From: Epiperipatus broadwayi
Lineage: Eukaryota; Onychophora; Udeonychophora; Euonychophora; Peripatidae
Assembly (NCBI GenBank): GCA_028023455.1
Contig: JAQFVV010012491.1
Location: forward strand, 62,001 to 126,000
Length of the DNA: 64,000 nucleotides
Direction: 5' to 3'
Numbering within the stretch: position 1 is the stretch's first letter; every line of letters begins with the position of its first letter. The translations under genes were made by a program, and so were the position numbers. This document shows positions 1 to 14,300 of this stretch, one piece after another. Under the pieces are notes generated by a model that worked only from the letters and a program-made list of their open reading frames with translations, had not been told where the DNA came from and did not search any database.

Positions 1-386
1 AGTAGTATTTTATAACCCTACGGGTATATCATTATAATTAGTATGGTGAAGAAGGAAAGACGAGACTTAAGGAGCTATTTATAAATAAATATTGTTTAAT
101 ATAATACATTCATAAACATTAAAATATAATACTTCAACATAAAACAAGCAATCATTTAAAATAACACAAATTATATTTAATTTAATTATTCACACTAATA
201 ACGATAATTCTTTGATACTAAACATTTATATGTAGATATTGGTATATAGTCTTTTCTTACGTATTCTTTGATACAGAAAAATATTAATTATTTGGTTCAT
301 TCAGATTCATTTTTGCAATTGCATTTTTTAATTAATGTGGCCATTTATGAAAGTGTGTGCACGCGTGTTATATTAAAGTTAATTAC

Positions 387-554
387 CTAGGTTTTCTGGA
401 CGTTGACGAGGGAATTATTATCCATCCTGTGGATTACTCCACTTCTTTTGTAGAGATGGAAATTCTTGGGATCCGGCTGGATTCTTTCTTGCAGCTTACT
501 TAAATCATATTCTTGAGGCTTCGATGACAGGGAAGGTGAACCATCAGGCAGGCG
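387..554 (-). CDS. Candidate terminal coding exon of an unrecognised gene
   Basis: The minus strand has 55 codons open from just after an in-frame stop at 555-557 to a TAG stop at 387-389. In such AT-rich DNA, stops are expected every dozen or so codons, so this length is notable. The segment is also GC-richer than its surroundings. The translation is protein-like and hydrophilic: a Ser/Pro-rich start, then QEYDLSKLQERIQPDPKN, then YKRSGVIHRMDNNSLVNVQK before the stop. A possible splice acceptor (pyrimidine-rich, ending in CGAAG) lies near 525; the true exon start is not settled. Immediately upstream on the same strand, another frame reads GLGGHKGTPINPRLPWV (about 590-650), so a longer frameshifted copy or a second exon is possible. 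I do not recognise the family. It lies downstream of the tetraspanin on the same strand and could be that gene's C-terminal tail, but nothing shows this. A retrocopy fragment is an alternative. Confidence 0.4.
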   Translation of the reverse strand, partial: RLPDGSPSLSSKPQEYDLSKLQERIQPDPKNFHLYKRSGVIHRMDNNSLVNVQKT

Positions 555-659
555 CTATCTCTACTATTACTTCATGGGGAAGATGACTTTACACCCAAGG
601 CAAGCGTGGATTAATTGGCGTCCCTTTGTGGCCCCCTAGCCCTGCATTCTCGGTGTTTC

Positions 660-2087
660 AACTTCGTACATTTTTGTTCACAGCTCTCGAACTCTGTCTG
701 TCAGCTCAGCAGACTCAAGATAAATTAAAACATGGCTACTTCTTTTACAAGTTTCTTCTTAATTGTCCCACAATCCTTTACTTATCTTCTTGATTGTTTT
801 TGGAATGTCATTAATTACCTTTCACACATTTATTTTACTTTCATTAAATACATAAAATTTTCTTCTTGTTTTTTTATCTATTTATTTTTATTTTATTTAC
901 TTCCATTTCTTTTTAATAAAATAATTTTCTTATTTACACACTCTTTATTTTACACACCTATACATATATATTTCATGCATTCACATATGTATTTTGAAGA
1001 GATGATCTTTATCTTTTTTTTTTGTAAATCTATTTATTTTTATTTATAATTGCGACGGAAATTTTATGATTGCTAATTCTACAATCATTAACCCCTTTTT
1101 ATTTTATTTTCCCTTGAAGATTTAATCATCACCTTCGGTGATCTTATTTTACTATTGCTTAAACTTTACTAATTTTAAATTCTGAAAAAGTTAACATTGG
1201 AAGGTGGAAGATAAGGATCTTGGTTGCTTACCTTCCTTCACTTTCTTTAATTACCATAATTGGTTTTTTTTCCATTAATTACTTGCATTCTTCAGCTACC
1301 ATCTTGCTTTTTTAATTAAAACTTAACTTAAAATAAATTTATTTTATTTTCCTGACTTTATTATCCAATTTCTATAACTTAGTTTACATAAAAACTCACA
1401 TTTAATATTATGCTATATATTAAACGTACACATGTGTGATCGCAGTCTGTGTGATCATCACAATATGTTGCATCCAGATAATATTTTTCTATCAAATAAA
1501 TTTATGCTATAATCAGTATATAGCAATGAAAGTGTAAATGCTGCTGCAGATAATCAGTGTTTCAATACATTAATATAATTATCACATCTAGAATTTATGC
1601 TACAAATGCTGTTACTCATACAAGAAATCTCTGAAATTCATTATGAGAAGTAACGAGCAACGCACATGGGTTCTCAGAGATGTAGTACAGAACTGCAACA
1701 AAACAATGACCTATTATTAACACATACCCACACATATTAAATATTAGCTTTTTAATATATTTTTCTGATACAAAATTTTATCATTTAACAAGCATTGCAG
1801 AAGACAATTAGAGAAACTATTGAGATTTTAAAATCATGGTAATACAAACAAGCTTTCAAATGAATGGAATATTTTTAAAAACATTATCATCAAAATAAAA
1901 CAAATCAAAAAACCCTTCACTAATTTTAAAAAAATCAAAATTGAATTAAAAAAAAACAACAGCAAGTCAGATCTGATATAATATCAATCTTAATAATAAC
2001 AAACACAGTTATGGTAAAATCCCAAAACTTTTTTTACACACACACATATATATACAGAGAGAGAAAAAGAAATTTTAAATTTCTTAC
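660..2087. other. AT-rich stretch with no recognised feature
   Basis: This lies just downstream of the last recognised tetraspanin exon, where a TM4 exon would be expected. I looked for a hydrophobic minus-strand segment after an AG acceptor and found none convincing. The 105-codon plus-strand open frame at 732-1049 is a run of Phe, Leu, Ile and Tyr from T-rich DNA and is not believable as a gene. Confidence 0.5.
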
Positions 2088-2384
2088 CTCTGTGAATAAT
2101 TCTCCTCCCATTTTTCCTTTAAATATAGCCTTTCTAGCACCTTCACATAAGGGGCTATCCTGGTAAATACAACAGCTTTTGGGAACCATCAAGGGGCAAT
2201 CTCCAAACCAGTTGTTACCACAACGCTTTTTATTGTATTCAGACACTTTCCAATCTAAGGCTGCTCGAGCTCCACAACAGTGAAGTGATGTTTGTAAATG
2301 ATCAATAAAATCAGTTGTTTCTGTGACTACAAGGTATTCTTTCTGAATCATTTCCATTAAAATCTGATAAAATACCATCTCCAT
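2088..2384 (-). CDS. Tetraspanin coding exon 4 (large extracellular loop)
   Basis: Encodes 99 residues of the large loop. It contains CCG and PKSCC plus three other cysteines (LEL cysteines at whole-protein positions 147, 148, 166, 174, 182, 183 and 191). The seven visible cysteines suggest that an eighth lies in the next exon, as in eight-cysteine tetraspanins. The acceptor is TTTTTAACAG and the donor is GAG followed by GTAAGAA (rc 2082-2090). The exon starts with ATG, but this is internal, not the gene start. Confidence 0.94.
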
Positions 2385-5300
2385 CTGTTAAAAATAAATA
2401 AAAATTATCCAGGTTTATAAAATTTGATATGCCTATATATGTGTGAATTCTAAAAAAAAAAAAACAACAACACAGAAATCCCATGTTTACATAAACCATT
2501 TACATATAGTCATACATAATGGGGTGGGGGGGGGGCATATTTAAAAGTTAAAATATTCTATGGAAATGATCTCCAATATGAAGAAAACACCCAATACATT
2601 CAATAAGGCTATACAGATTTTTAGAAATTAGATTGTATTTTCAAGCAAAAAATTAATTAATAATAAAGTATATTAATAAAATAGAATTTTAAAAATGAAT
2701 ACAAATTTGTGAGAGAAGTATTTCATCATCATCATTATAATTATTATTATTTTAAAATCTATTGTATGATTATTTTTATTTATTTTCTCTTGATTATCAC
2801 TGTAGGATGAAGGTCTCTTTAATTTCAATCCTCTTTTCTGATGTCTAGCCCCTTTTCTCCACATCACATCTATATACTTTCTTATTTCATCCATCCACCT
2901 CACATGTGGTATCTGTCTAGATCTTCTACACTCTCTTGGAATTCAGATTAATATTTCAATTTTCCATCTATTATTATCTCTTCTAATAATATATACAGTC
3001 CAACTCCAGTCTTTTAATCCCTTCAATGATGTCAGTAACACCTGTTTGTTCTCTTATCCATGTATTACATTTTCAATCTCTTCTTGTTATTCCCAACATG
3101 CATCTCTATATACTTCTTTGAATAGTCTGAAGTCTCTGTATTGCTCTTCTATTTCCATAAGTAAGAACTGGTAAAACACATTCAATTAAAAAAACCTTCC
3201 TTTTCAAACACATAGGCATATTTCCTTTTAGTATTAAGTTATTTCTATCAAAAGCACTCCAACCAACTTTAATTCTATGATTAATTTCATACATTATGTT
3301 TCCATGTAAAATAATAATCTGACAAAGATATTTGTAGTTGTTAACTTTTTCCAACTCATAATAATCAATCTTTATTTTCATCTTTTGAGTAAATCCATTG
3401 AACATTACTTTAATCTTTTTAACATTTACCTTTAGTCCTACTTTCTTATTTTCATCTGATAACTCTTGCAACATTACTTGAAGCTCTGAAGCATTACTTG
3501 CAAAAACAACTACATCATCTTCAAAATCTAAATGACTTAAATAATCATTTAATTTTACTCCTTTAGCTTCCCATTTTAATCCACAAAATACTTCTTGCAG
3601 TACTGCTGTCAAACATTTTGGAGATATTGAGTCATCCTGACTTACACCCTTCTCAATCATAATCTAATTGTTGCCATTGCATTTTTATAAATGTTCTTCA
3701 GAATATGACACTAGCCTGGGTCTATACCTTGATGATCCAATGCTTTAATCATTGGAGAAATGCTTATAGAATCAAATGCCTTTTTATAATCTACAAATCC
3801 AAAGCATAATGGCAGTTCATATTCATTGATCTTTTCTATAACTTCTCCCAATATTTGAATATGATTTATTATACTAAAACCACATTTAAATCCAGCTTGT
3901 TCTTTTGGTTGGTTGAAATCCTATGTTACTCTGTAGATGAGTTGTAATTATCTTAGTAAAATTTTTGTATAAAACTAGTAAAAGACTAATAGATCTATAA
4001 TTTCTAATATCTTCTTTGTCATCTTTTTTAAATATTAATATTAGTACTGCATTCTTCCAATCATGTGGTACATCTTTATCATTTAGATAATTGGTATATA
4101 ACTTTGCCAATTTTTTTTCTATTTCTTCACCTGCTTCTTTTAATATATAGATTATAATTCCATCATTATCTGGAGCTTTTCCTCAGACTAAGAATTCATA
4201 ATATAAAGTTTTTCTTTTTCTGCAAACCCCACAAGTTCATGTACTCTCTCATTTTTATTACCATAACCAAATTTATCTACAGCACTTTTCATCTTTCATT
4301 TACTAATTCTAGCATTAAAGTCTCCCATAACAATTTTAAATGTTGTTTAGTCTGATCTAAAGCCTTTTGTACATTTATATAAAAATCTTCTACTACTTCA
4401 TTGCCAAAAGAATTTGTTGGGGCATAAACCTGAATTATCTGCATTTGGTATCTGCTATCAAGTTGAATAACTAATCTTGCCACTCTGTCTTATACACCAT
4501 CAATCTCCACATTGTTATTTTTCCACTTTTTATTTATAATGAATCCTGCTCCACTTGCATTTTCAATATTTGTGCCTTTGTAGTAGAATATGTGCCCACT
4601 TTTTAAATCAATTATCTCTTCACCTTTTTTTCTAATTTCACAAAGTCCAATAATGTCCATTTAATATGAGACAGTTCTTTTTCCAATTCTTGCAGTCTTC
4701 CTTCACTTGAAAGTGATCTGCAGTTGTAAATACTTGACTTTTTATCATCAAATGGTAACCGGTTCCACAATTAAGTGATTCTTAGCACCCTTCATCTTTT
4801 GATTATATTATCTTCATTATTCATTTGTTTGGTTTTCTTTTTAACTGTTTTGAAATCAAATTAGTAAATGAACATTTGTAATACATTATTATTTTTACTA
4901 AGTATGAATTTCATTTATTGTTAGTTGCTAGAATAATGATAACATGACAGATTCAAAAACAGAAGGTTCCAGAACAGAATATTCACTTTGGGGTTCAAAT
5001 ACTACATGACTTCCCAAACAGAAGGATATGTGATCTACATTAGCTATTGACTTGTAATTTATGGTTCAGAAACTAAAACTTTACAGTTTTGAAATGTTAG
5101 ATCGATTATAATTTGCAGAATAAAAATATCTGTTATCCAATATACTTATAATAATAATAATAATGCAAGACTAGCTTAAAGTATAACTTTATAAGAACAG
5201 ATTATTTTATTCCATAAAAAATTTGGGGTTTTTATTCCATAAAACATTTGGGTTTTGATTTTAAAAAATGTTACTAAACTTTATTACTATATACCTATAT

Positions 5301-8300
5301 AGATAGGACAAGTTTCCTGTAGTTATTGTAAATTATTTGTAGTAACTTTATATTTTCTTTAAGCTGCTATCAACACACTGCAAATAATTCACAATAACTA
5401 AAGAAAATTTGTCCTATATATACAGGTATATAGTAATAAAGTTTTAGCAATATCTTTATCTTTTACCATAACAAAACTAAAACTGGAAACCAAGTTTCAG
5501 AGCACAATAGAAATATTTCATCTCCTAAATTATTATTGGAATTCTCATATTCATAGCAAGATGAAATAAAATAATAATGGAGAGATTAGGGTAATTGTAT
5601 ATATTTGAAGAGTCTTAAATTTATTTAAATTCAATATTAAATATTTAAATTATAGTATCCACTTTTTGGAGGGAAGGAAGGATGAATCTCTACGATTGAT
5701 AGTATTCATATTATTGGATATATAGTACACCTACCTTATTTTTCTCTTTGAATTATTTCTTTTGATATATTAAATGATCACATAGGAGGGGATAAATTCA
5801 GATTCTATCGTCTTTTGGTACTTGAGAAATATAGAGTTATGTTCTGGCTTGTCTGAAGCTCTTTTGCATAAGTATTGGTGCTGGGAAAGTGTGTAGACCG
5901 GAGGCTTGGAATTTCCCATAATAGATTGATTGACATCCATTTTGGGGGCATTTAATTTTGTAATTGGTGCTAGGGATAAATTCAGTTCAAGGCAATCTTT
6001 GGAGGTGTTCAGTAGTCTATTAATGAAAAGGAAGGGGGGTTACAGAAAACAAGGCAATATGTTGAAGAGAATATTTTATTAAAAGTTTTTGTTAAGGTAG
6101 GTATGTATAGAAGAAGAAAGCAATTTTACAAAAAATTAAATTCTAACCCTACCCCCTCCTCTCCCAATTGATGATAGACCATGGATTCTTCTGCCATATA
6201 CCTATCTTAACCAAAATCTTTAATAAAACATTCTCTTCAATGTATCACTTTGTTTTCCCTTCAATTAATAGACTACTTCACAACTCCAAACATACGCTTG
6301 AATCTGAACTTATCCCTACCTAAAACTGTTTAAAAAATTAAATGCCCCCAAACTTGATGTCAATCAATCTATCATGGGAAATCCTGAGCATCCTTGTCTA
6401 CACATCTTTCCTAGCACCAATACTTATACAAAAAAATAAGCTAGAACATAGCTCTATAGTCCTTGAGCACAAAAAGGCAACAGGATATCAATTTATCCCA
6501 TCCTTCACAATCATTCAATACATTGAAAGAAAAAAAAATAAGGGAAGCTTGCTATATAGCCAATAATACAAATGCTATCAACCATAGATACTCATTCTTC
6601 TCTCCAAAAAATGGACACTATAATTTAAACATTTAATAGTGAATTTAAATAAATTTTAATTTTCTTAAATATATACAATTACACTCATCTCTCCATTATT
6701 ATTCTACTTCATCTTGCTATGAATATGAGAACACCATAAGTTCTTGAAATTGCAAAACCATATTGAATTTATAGAAATAATCAAGCTTCTCTATAGTTGC
6801 AAATAAGCACATTTGTTATATTTATTAGAATAGTATTGTATTACTATCTTGAATTGCTTTAATATTTCTTTATAGCTTTTATTTTACTTTATTTATCACA
6901 CTGATAATAACAATTGTGCCAGGAGTAACAATGGTGATTTTTTACAATAACAATAAATAATGACAATGGGTGAACCAGTAAGAGACATATAATAGAGATA
7001 ATATAAATTAATATCTTACATTGTAGTTGTATGCTGCACAGACAACACCTATGAAGATGGCCACTCCAAGAATAAAGGCCAGAAAAACAAAAAACTAAAG
7101 ATAAAAAAGAAAATTGATTACAGCATCAAGATATATATCTAAAATTGAATATCAATAATAGAAAAAAATTGGGTTAAAAGGAAAATAAAGAAACATTAAA
7201 TAAGAAACAAATAGATACTTTGTGATTAGCATTGCCATGATATAATCATCCAACCATAATTATTCTAACTTTGCAAAATTAAGATTTTTATAATAATCAC
7301 AATTATGGGATTCTGCCATCACAAACTCACACAAAGATACACTGAAGAAAATATATAACATTTTGCCATCACAAACATGAGCAGAAAAATTATTGTGAAA
7401 ACTTAAACCTGCTAGAATAATTTGCAATGTTAGAATAATTATGGCTGATGATTTCATCATGGCAGTGTTAATCCCAAAGTACCAGCATATATATATATAC
7501 TTATTTTTAAATAATTAAAATAATTCTTCTAAAAAAAATAATAAGCAAACAAAGAAAAAAATCTATTTCTTCTTTTTCTTAGTTAATTAAATTTGTACAA
7601 ATAACTTTATCACATTAGTTTTTACTAATCATATGGATGACAATTAATTATTTTCAAAAATAAAAGAAGGAGGATGGGTTATTTATTTATTTCAAGTTCA
7701 AAGCTTTATTCACTTAATATCATTTGAAGTTTATAGTAGTAGTGATTACTAAAACATAACAACAATAATAAAAACAAATAAACAAAAAGTATCATATAAG
7801 TATATATTATTTTAAATTATATATATAAATTATTAAAACAATGGTCTTTTTACAAATATGGGAATAAGTTTACTAATAACGTTATATTATAAATTTTTGT
7901 TTTTTAAAAAAAATTGTTTAGAAAATACTTACCATCAATAAAAGGCATGGACTCTCTTTATGTGCTGCATAACAGCCTAGAATTGCAACCATCGACATGA
8001 AAAGACCAATTCCCATCAAGTAATAGGTCTGTTCATAAAAGTCAACATTTCTTTCAAAATAATCCTTATCAGGAGGGGCTGTATGCATACATATTGCAAT
8101 AACCAACACTCCTACACCAACAAGCTGAAAAGTAAATATATTTAATTTTAAAATATCATTAATAAGCACTACAAAATATAGAAATTATGAGACAAAAGTT
8201 GTAATAATGCAAAATATCTTATAATAACTATAATTATATATTAATTCTAGGGGGCTCTGTCCCATATTTTTGGTGCTAACTAAATTCCACCATTCTTTTT

Positions 8301-11300
8301 TTTTCCAAAGACAAGAATAAAATAAAACACTATGATTTTATTGTTTTTTTGTTTTTTTTTTAAATTAACATTTATTTAACAAACATACTTGTATTACATT
8401 TTATTCTTTTACTAAATGGGCAAGAGCAAATACTACAAATGCTATCTTTCTGCTTAAAAGTTTATTTTATATAAATTTAATTCTGAAATGTTATATATTA
8501 GAATTTAAAAAATAAAGCATTGTTTGCCTATGAGGAAAACTTCAAGATCTATTTTTCCCATGTTAAGTAAGTCAGTAACTACTTCATAAAATGCAACTTT
8601 TTTCTTTAACATTATTTTAATTGCAACAGAACAAGTTAAATAAATAATGTTAATATTTTTTCAGAATACTGTATTTATTGCAGGTGCTCTTTTCTACCAA
8701 ATTTTCAACAAATTTGTTCTTTTTTATAAGGATGACCATTTTAGTTTCATATTAATAATTTATATCTGGGATTTTTTAGCAAACTACATCATTTTGGTAT
8801 TGTTGCTGTTTCACATAACATAAAAATATGAAACTGTAATTCATCTAAACATCAACAATTTCATTTCAAGAGTAATCTAATAACTTTGTGTCAAATATTT
8901 TTAAAATAAATGATTTATTAAAAAACTGTATAATAGTGAATTGTATTGGATGCCTTTTAGGGCTCAACCTAACTGATAAAGAGACAGAGAATATTAAAAT
9001 CAGATTCTGTATAAGTTTGAATTATTTATACTTTTCATTATTTAACTACAGTATAAAATCAACTTTTTAATTTGTGTCATTCATATTCTGCTTCAGAAAA
9101 AGTGCGCTGTTAATTTTTTTAAGTATTTGTTTTAAAAATAGGAGTTCGTATATACTTGAATGGCTTTGTAAAAAATTAGTCTATATAAACATAGACTGCT
9201 TCAATAGAGGTTGATTAGTTATTTCTTTCTATGTTATGGCAGTCATTGTTCTGATATTACTTATATTTTTTAATTGGAAAATAATTAAAAAAAAATTAAA
9301 GTTTCATATTATATAAACACCATTAAAATAAATATTGATTAAAAGTATTTCGCTCTTTAAATTTAAAACCTGAAAAATAACTGCAAATAATAAAAAAAAA
9401 ATCAGAGGCTGCAAAGAAGGATAAGATTTATCAAAGGAAGTCAGGATTAGAAATAATAATTCTATAAACAAATAGACAGTATAGCGATGAAATTACATAA
9501 ATATCAATAGATTATCAAGCAGGGAATCAAGTGGATATGAATGGAGAAATTGAAAAAAAAAAAAAAAAAGAAAAACGATGAAAAATTATAAAATCAAGAA
9601 ATCTACAAAAATATCAGTGGAGACAGAGAAGAATAAAATTTAGTCATCAAAATGTTTTAACTATAACTGCAATGATAAAATATAATAATTAAAATTTCTT
9701 ATAATTAAAGTTTTAATAAATTTTGATTTAAAAAAATTATTTCTTGGTAATTTCAATAGCATTTAAATGTTTGAGAAGAATAATGAATCTAGATTAGATC
9801 TTTATAAATACAATAACAACCTTTTGCTACTTAGTTTGGCTCAAGCAATATATTTGTTATCTATATGTATCAATCTGATTCCCTTTCCATTGATGCTATT
9901 TTGTGCATAGATTGAGCCATGTTCAGCAGCTGTTCTGCCAGCATAATTTGGTGCAATGATAAAGAACAGATTCTGGAGTTCAAAGTCTATGAATTGTGGT
10001 CAACTCTGTTGATGATTAACCTTACGAATTCAAACCATTTATTATATGTCTACAAATATCAAAATCCTTCAGATTATATTACATTTTAAAAAATCACAGT
10101 TTATAATCATTTTTACTGATTTTTCTTAATTATACCTCATCTACTTTATTCCATATTTTAATGTTCCCAGAATTTACTATTTCATTTGAAGATTCCAAGT
10201 CAATAATCTAAAACCATATACTAACACAGCAATTAAACATAAAAATCATATTTCCTTTAAAAATAGTTCCGATATTATGAATGATTATAATAATTCAGTA
10301 ATATCTGCTATTTTCTTGGAATAAAAAAAATCTGTTAGTAATTTCATAATAAAGTATACTTTTTATAAAATAATAACAGTTAGCTTATAACTTATAATCA
10401 GTGCTAAAATTATTTCGATTAATGAAAAAAAAAAGTCAAAGAATTTCCTCTACAACTGATCTGACTCCACCCACTAATAACAAAAAAAAATAAAATAATT
10501 GCTGAGCAAGAATAATATTAGTTTAATGACCTAAATGTGATTTTTTTCTCTTTATTTATTTAGGAGAAGAAAAAATAATAACCATTAAAAAAAGAAAAAG
10601 ATACAGTATATATAACGATTTAATAAGTTTTTTAAGAGGATGGAAGCTACCTTCCTACTCCAATAAATTTATACACTTATTGGTACGGGAATTCACTGTA
10701 TTTAAATTTCATAAATATCTTTTTATTACAAATGCAATCACATTGAAAACTCTTTCTATTAATAAAATATTTCGCTTGAGGAAAGGAAAAATTATATCAG
10801 ATAATTAAAAACGAATTAAAAAGTTTTTCTCAAATTCAGTCTAGAAGTAATCTAAACATATCAGGGCTTTTTTTTTTTTCATGTGTCAAAGCATCGGCCG
10901 GGAAGCGAACCCGGGACAACTGCTTGTAAGACAGCTGTGCTGATCACTCGGCCACCAACGCTTGACTACATATCAGGACATTTTATTCAGATATTTTATC
11001 TTGCAAATTATATATATAAATAATACTAAAAATAGAAATAAAAGTTTTTATTGCCCATAAATAAATATATATGTCTGTGTTAATTAGTCATTCTAGTTCT
11101 TGATGAAATAACAATTTTGCCAAATTAAAAAAAATGTGATGATAATTCAACAATACAATTTTTAATCTTCAATAAACTTCCAATGTCTTTAAAAACTCAT
11201 ATGTTGGTGAAAACTGAAACAAATATTAACTGTAATCAACAACTATTCATTTTAATATCTATTGGATGTACAATACGTTATGTACATTAATACGTTATGT

Positions 11301-14300
11301 ACATTAACCTAAAATGATATAATTTTATTAAATTTACATGATAATGATATTTTGAAAAAGTGCAGATAGTTTTTTTGATAATTTCTTGAAGAATGTTATA
11401 AGAATTCTGTTGATGGTTCAATGATATTTGGAAAAAAATATCCAATTTAATGCATTTTAAAATAAGAATTTTAAACCTTAAAAATGGAAAGGCTGCAGAT
11501 CAAGATGAAGTACTTGAGAAGTTTCAAAATCTAGTAGTGATATATTAGTTTCAAAAATTGAAATTTTGCAGGAATATATAAACCCATAAAGTTATGTCAT
11601 CTAATATTAATAATATTTCTATTATTTTGATTTATGAAAATAAAAAACATAGAAATATAGTAATTTTCATTAAATATACTAGCTATTCCCTGCAGTAAAG
11701 AATTTTATTGAGTAGGTTGCTTTTGGACATCGATGAATAGTTATCAAAGACCTAATATAATTTTAGAGAATCAAGAGATAACAGAAACATGGCTTTTGTT
11801 TGCCAAGTAATAAGAAAAATATCATAGACAAATACAGGATGTGTATATTATATTTATTAATTTAATCAAGATGTTTGAATCAATTAATCAAAAAGAATGA
11901 TGGAAATCAAATAGTTGTCCATCAAAATTTATTTATCTTATACAACATCTATATTATTATAAGAGAAGAATCATTGTTATTGCAGATGAAAAAATCAAAA
12001 CATTTGAAATGAAAACTGATCAGTTATTTTCAATTTTGTTTTCTATTTTTATGACAACAATTTTGGAACAGTTTATAGTTAGGCATCAGATTATGAGACA
12101 GATTTAAATTAATTAACAACACTGACAATTTCATTTTCCAGCCTTCAAAATGGATAGTATCTTGATGTTTGTACATTCTTGCCAATTGAAATAATAATAT
12201 ATAAAATGATCTTAATGTTTTGAAGACAAGTTATAACAATTTTGACTTAATAATTATGTTCATAAAAATTCAAATACTGGATCAAGCAGTAATAAAAAAA
12301 AATCTTTGGCAACTTTACCTTGTAATGTATTGACTTAAGAATATGAGCCATTTTAAATATTTTGATGGCTTTATAGATTAAAAGTAAGCAGTTGAAATGG
12401 ACTGTTATTTCTTTCAGTTTATTATATGGAAATGATACATAGGATTCTAATGACATAACATAAAAAAGCAATAGAAAAGTTTCATCTAAGAAAAGTTCTA
12501 AAAATATAATATTGCAAGATCACAAGATCAATAAAGATATTTTGTTCAGCTTTTTATAATGCTACTGAATCTATTATTGCAGGAGCATATCTTCATTAAA
12601 AAGATCATATGAAATATTTTATGGGAATTTGAGCATAGTTTTTGAGGGAGAGTCAGACACCACTTACATTATAAATATTATTCAAAAACATTCCAAAGAG
12701 ATACAATTTTACTGGACATGGCTGAAAATAGAATACTAGAGAGAGTCACAATTTTAACTAGATATCGTAGACTTTCAGAAAAAAAAAAGATTTGGCATAC
12801 AAGTTAAAAAATGGTAACACAAAACATTAAATATATCTGCTAAAATGTTAGCGTGTGATTTACATACAAGTATTTGTACAAAGATTGTTTTTATATATTT
12901 ATTGTAATGGTTCAAAAAATATTAAAATATTTTTAATAACAAAACAGGTTTGAATTTGTAATAAAGAACATTTATTTAAAGCTGAGTGCTTTCAATACTG
13001 AGATGTATCATAATCATAGCATCATGTGACTAAAGGAAGTTGAGATCTAGATTTAAAGTTACGTTTGAATATTAAATAATAAATTATCATAAAATTGAAT
13101 TTTTTGGAATACATTTACATACTAATAATATAAGTGGTTACTAAAAGTACCATTTTTTTAGAAAGAGGGGTGCCAGAGTCCTTTTTATTAATGGCAAGAT
13201 GATCTTTAGTTATAGACATGCTTCCTTTAATCGCATAATGCGATGATTATGATGATACTAATCTGTATTGAAAGCAATCAGCTTTAAATAAATTTTCTTT
13301 ATTACAAATTCAAACATGTTTTGTTATCAAAATGTTATAACATTTTTTAAACCCTTACAATTATTGCAGAAAAACAGGGTAAAACAAATTTATTCTAGAA
13401 TTACATATATTCATCACAAAACTCATCTTTAATTTTTTAATCTATAACATTTTTTTATTCTTCCAGAAGTAAGTCACTATCACTTAGAGTGACTGCTAAT
13501 GATGATGGAATGCATTTTTACAATAAAAATTTTTTTACTGATTAGTTTGTTTCTTCATTTTCTTCCAGTAAAATTCTGTAGCAATTAAAGTTTTTTCTTT
13601 TTTCTTGCAGTAAGATTTACTTTTTTTTAATGTCAGAGTATTCATGATTGGATAAAAATATATATTTAAGTAAATTACAATTTATGATAAATTAATAAAG
13701 TCTGATGTCATAAAAAATTGAAGGGCTCCCTTAAAACTTTAATGAATTAAAAGGGTAATAGAATATCTAATTCTGAATTAATATATGAAAAAACATTGCC
13801 CTGTAATATACACCTAAATATGTATAGATGTTTCGAAATGCATAATGATAATGTGCTTGTAGAAATGTATGTTGTAAAATAAAATTAAGTATTAAAGTCT
13901 TGGCATACAATTAGGTATAAGGATAATCCTTTTTATATTATAGCCAAATAGCATTAAGCATATGTGCGCACACATACACACACATATATAGAAAGCAGTA
14001 AAATATTATTTTAATTATATAAAGATCTCTAAAGAAAAAAAAAATTGAGATGATATCTATCCTCTAGACATCACAATAAATCAGAAACATATACATATAT
14101 TTACATTAGTTACAACCAGGCTACAGAACTCAGTCAATAGACCACAATATGTTCCATCTTATGAAAACATAAGATCAATTATAATATTCAATTACTGTAT
14201 GACTAGAATATTAAATTGAGAATAAAATCAAACTGTTTATCGAATAAGAACAATAAGATGAACTATACACACTAGTTTTTGTGCATTTTTAATTGACTGT

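Noticed and set aside
732-1049. 105-codon plus-strand open frame, hydrophobic
   Set aside because: A T-rich low-complexity translation (Phe/Leu/Ile/Tyr runs), with no domain pattern and no splice or codon support.
6342-6566. 74-codon plus-strand frame
   Set aside because: Lies wholly within the right arm of the foldback repeat, and the matching left arm does not preserve the frame.
10891-10961. Functional tRNA-Val(TAC) gene
   Set aside because: The D stem is only two pairs, A58 of the T loop is changed, and poly-A plus target duplication show a retroposed copy.
13936-14000. CA/TA-rich stretch as possible CRISPR-like or satellite array
   Set aside because: Simple dinucleotide sequence without regular spacers; no repeat-spacer periodicity anywhere in the window.
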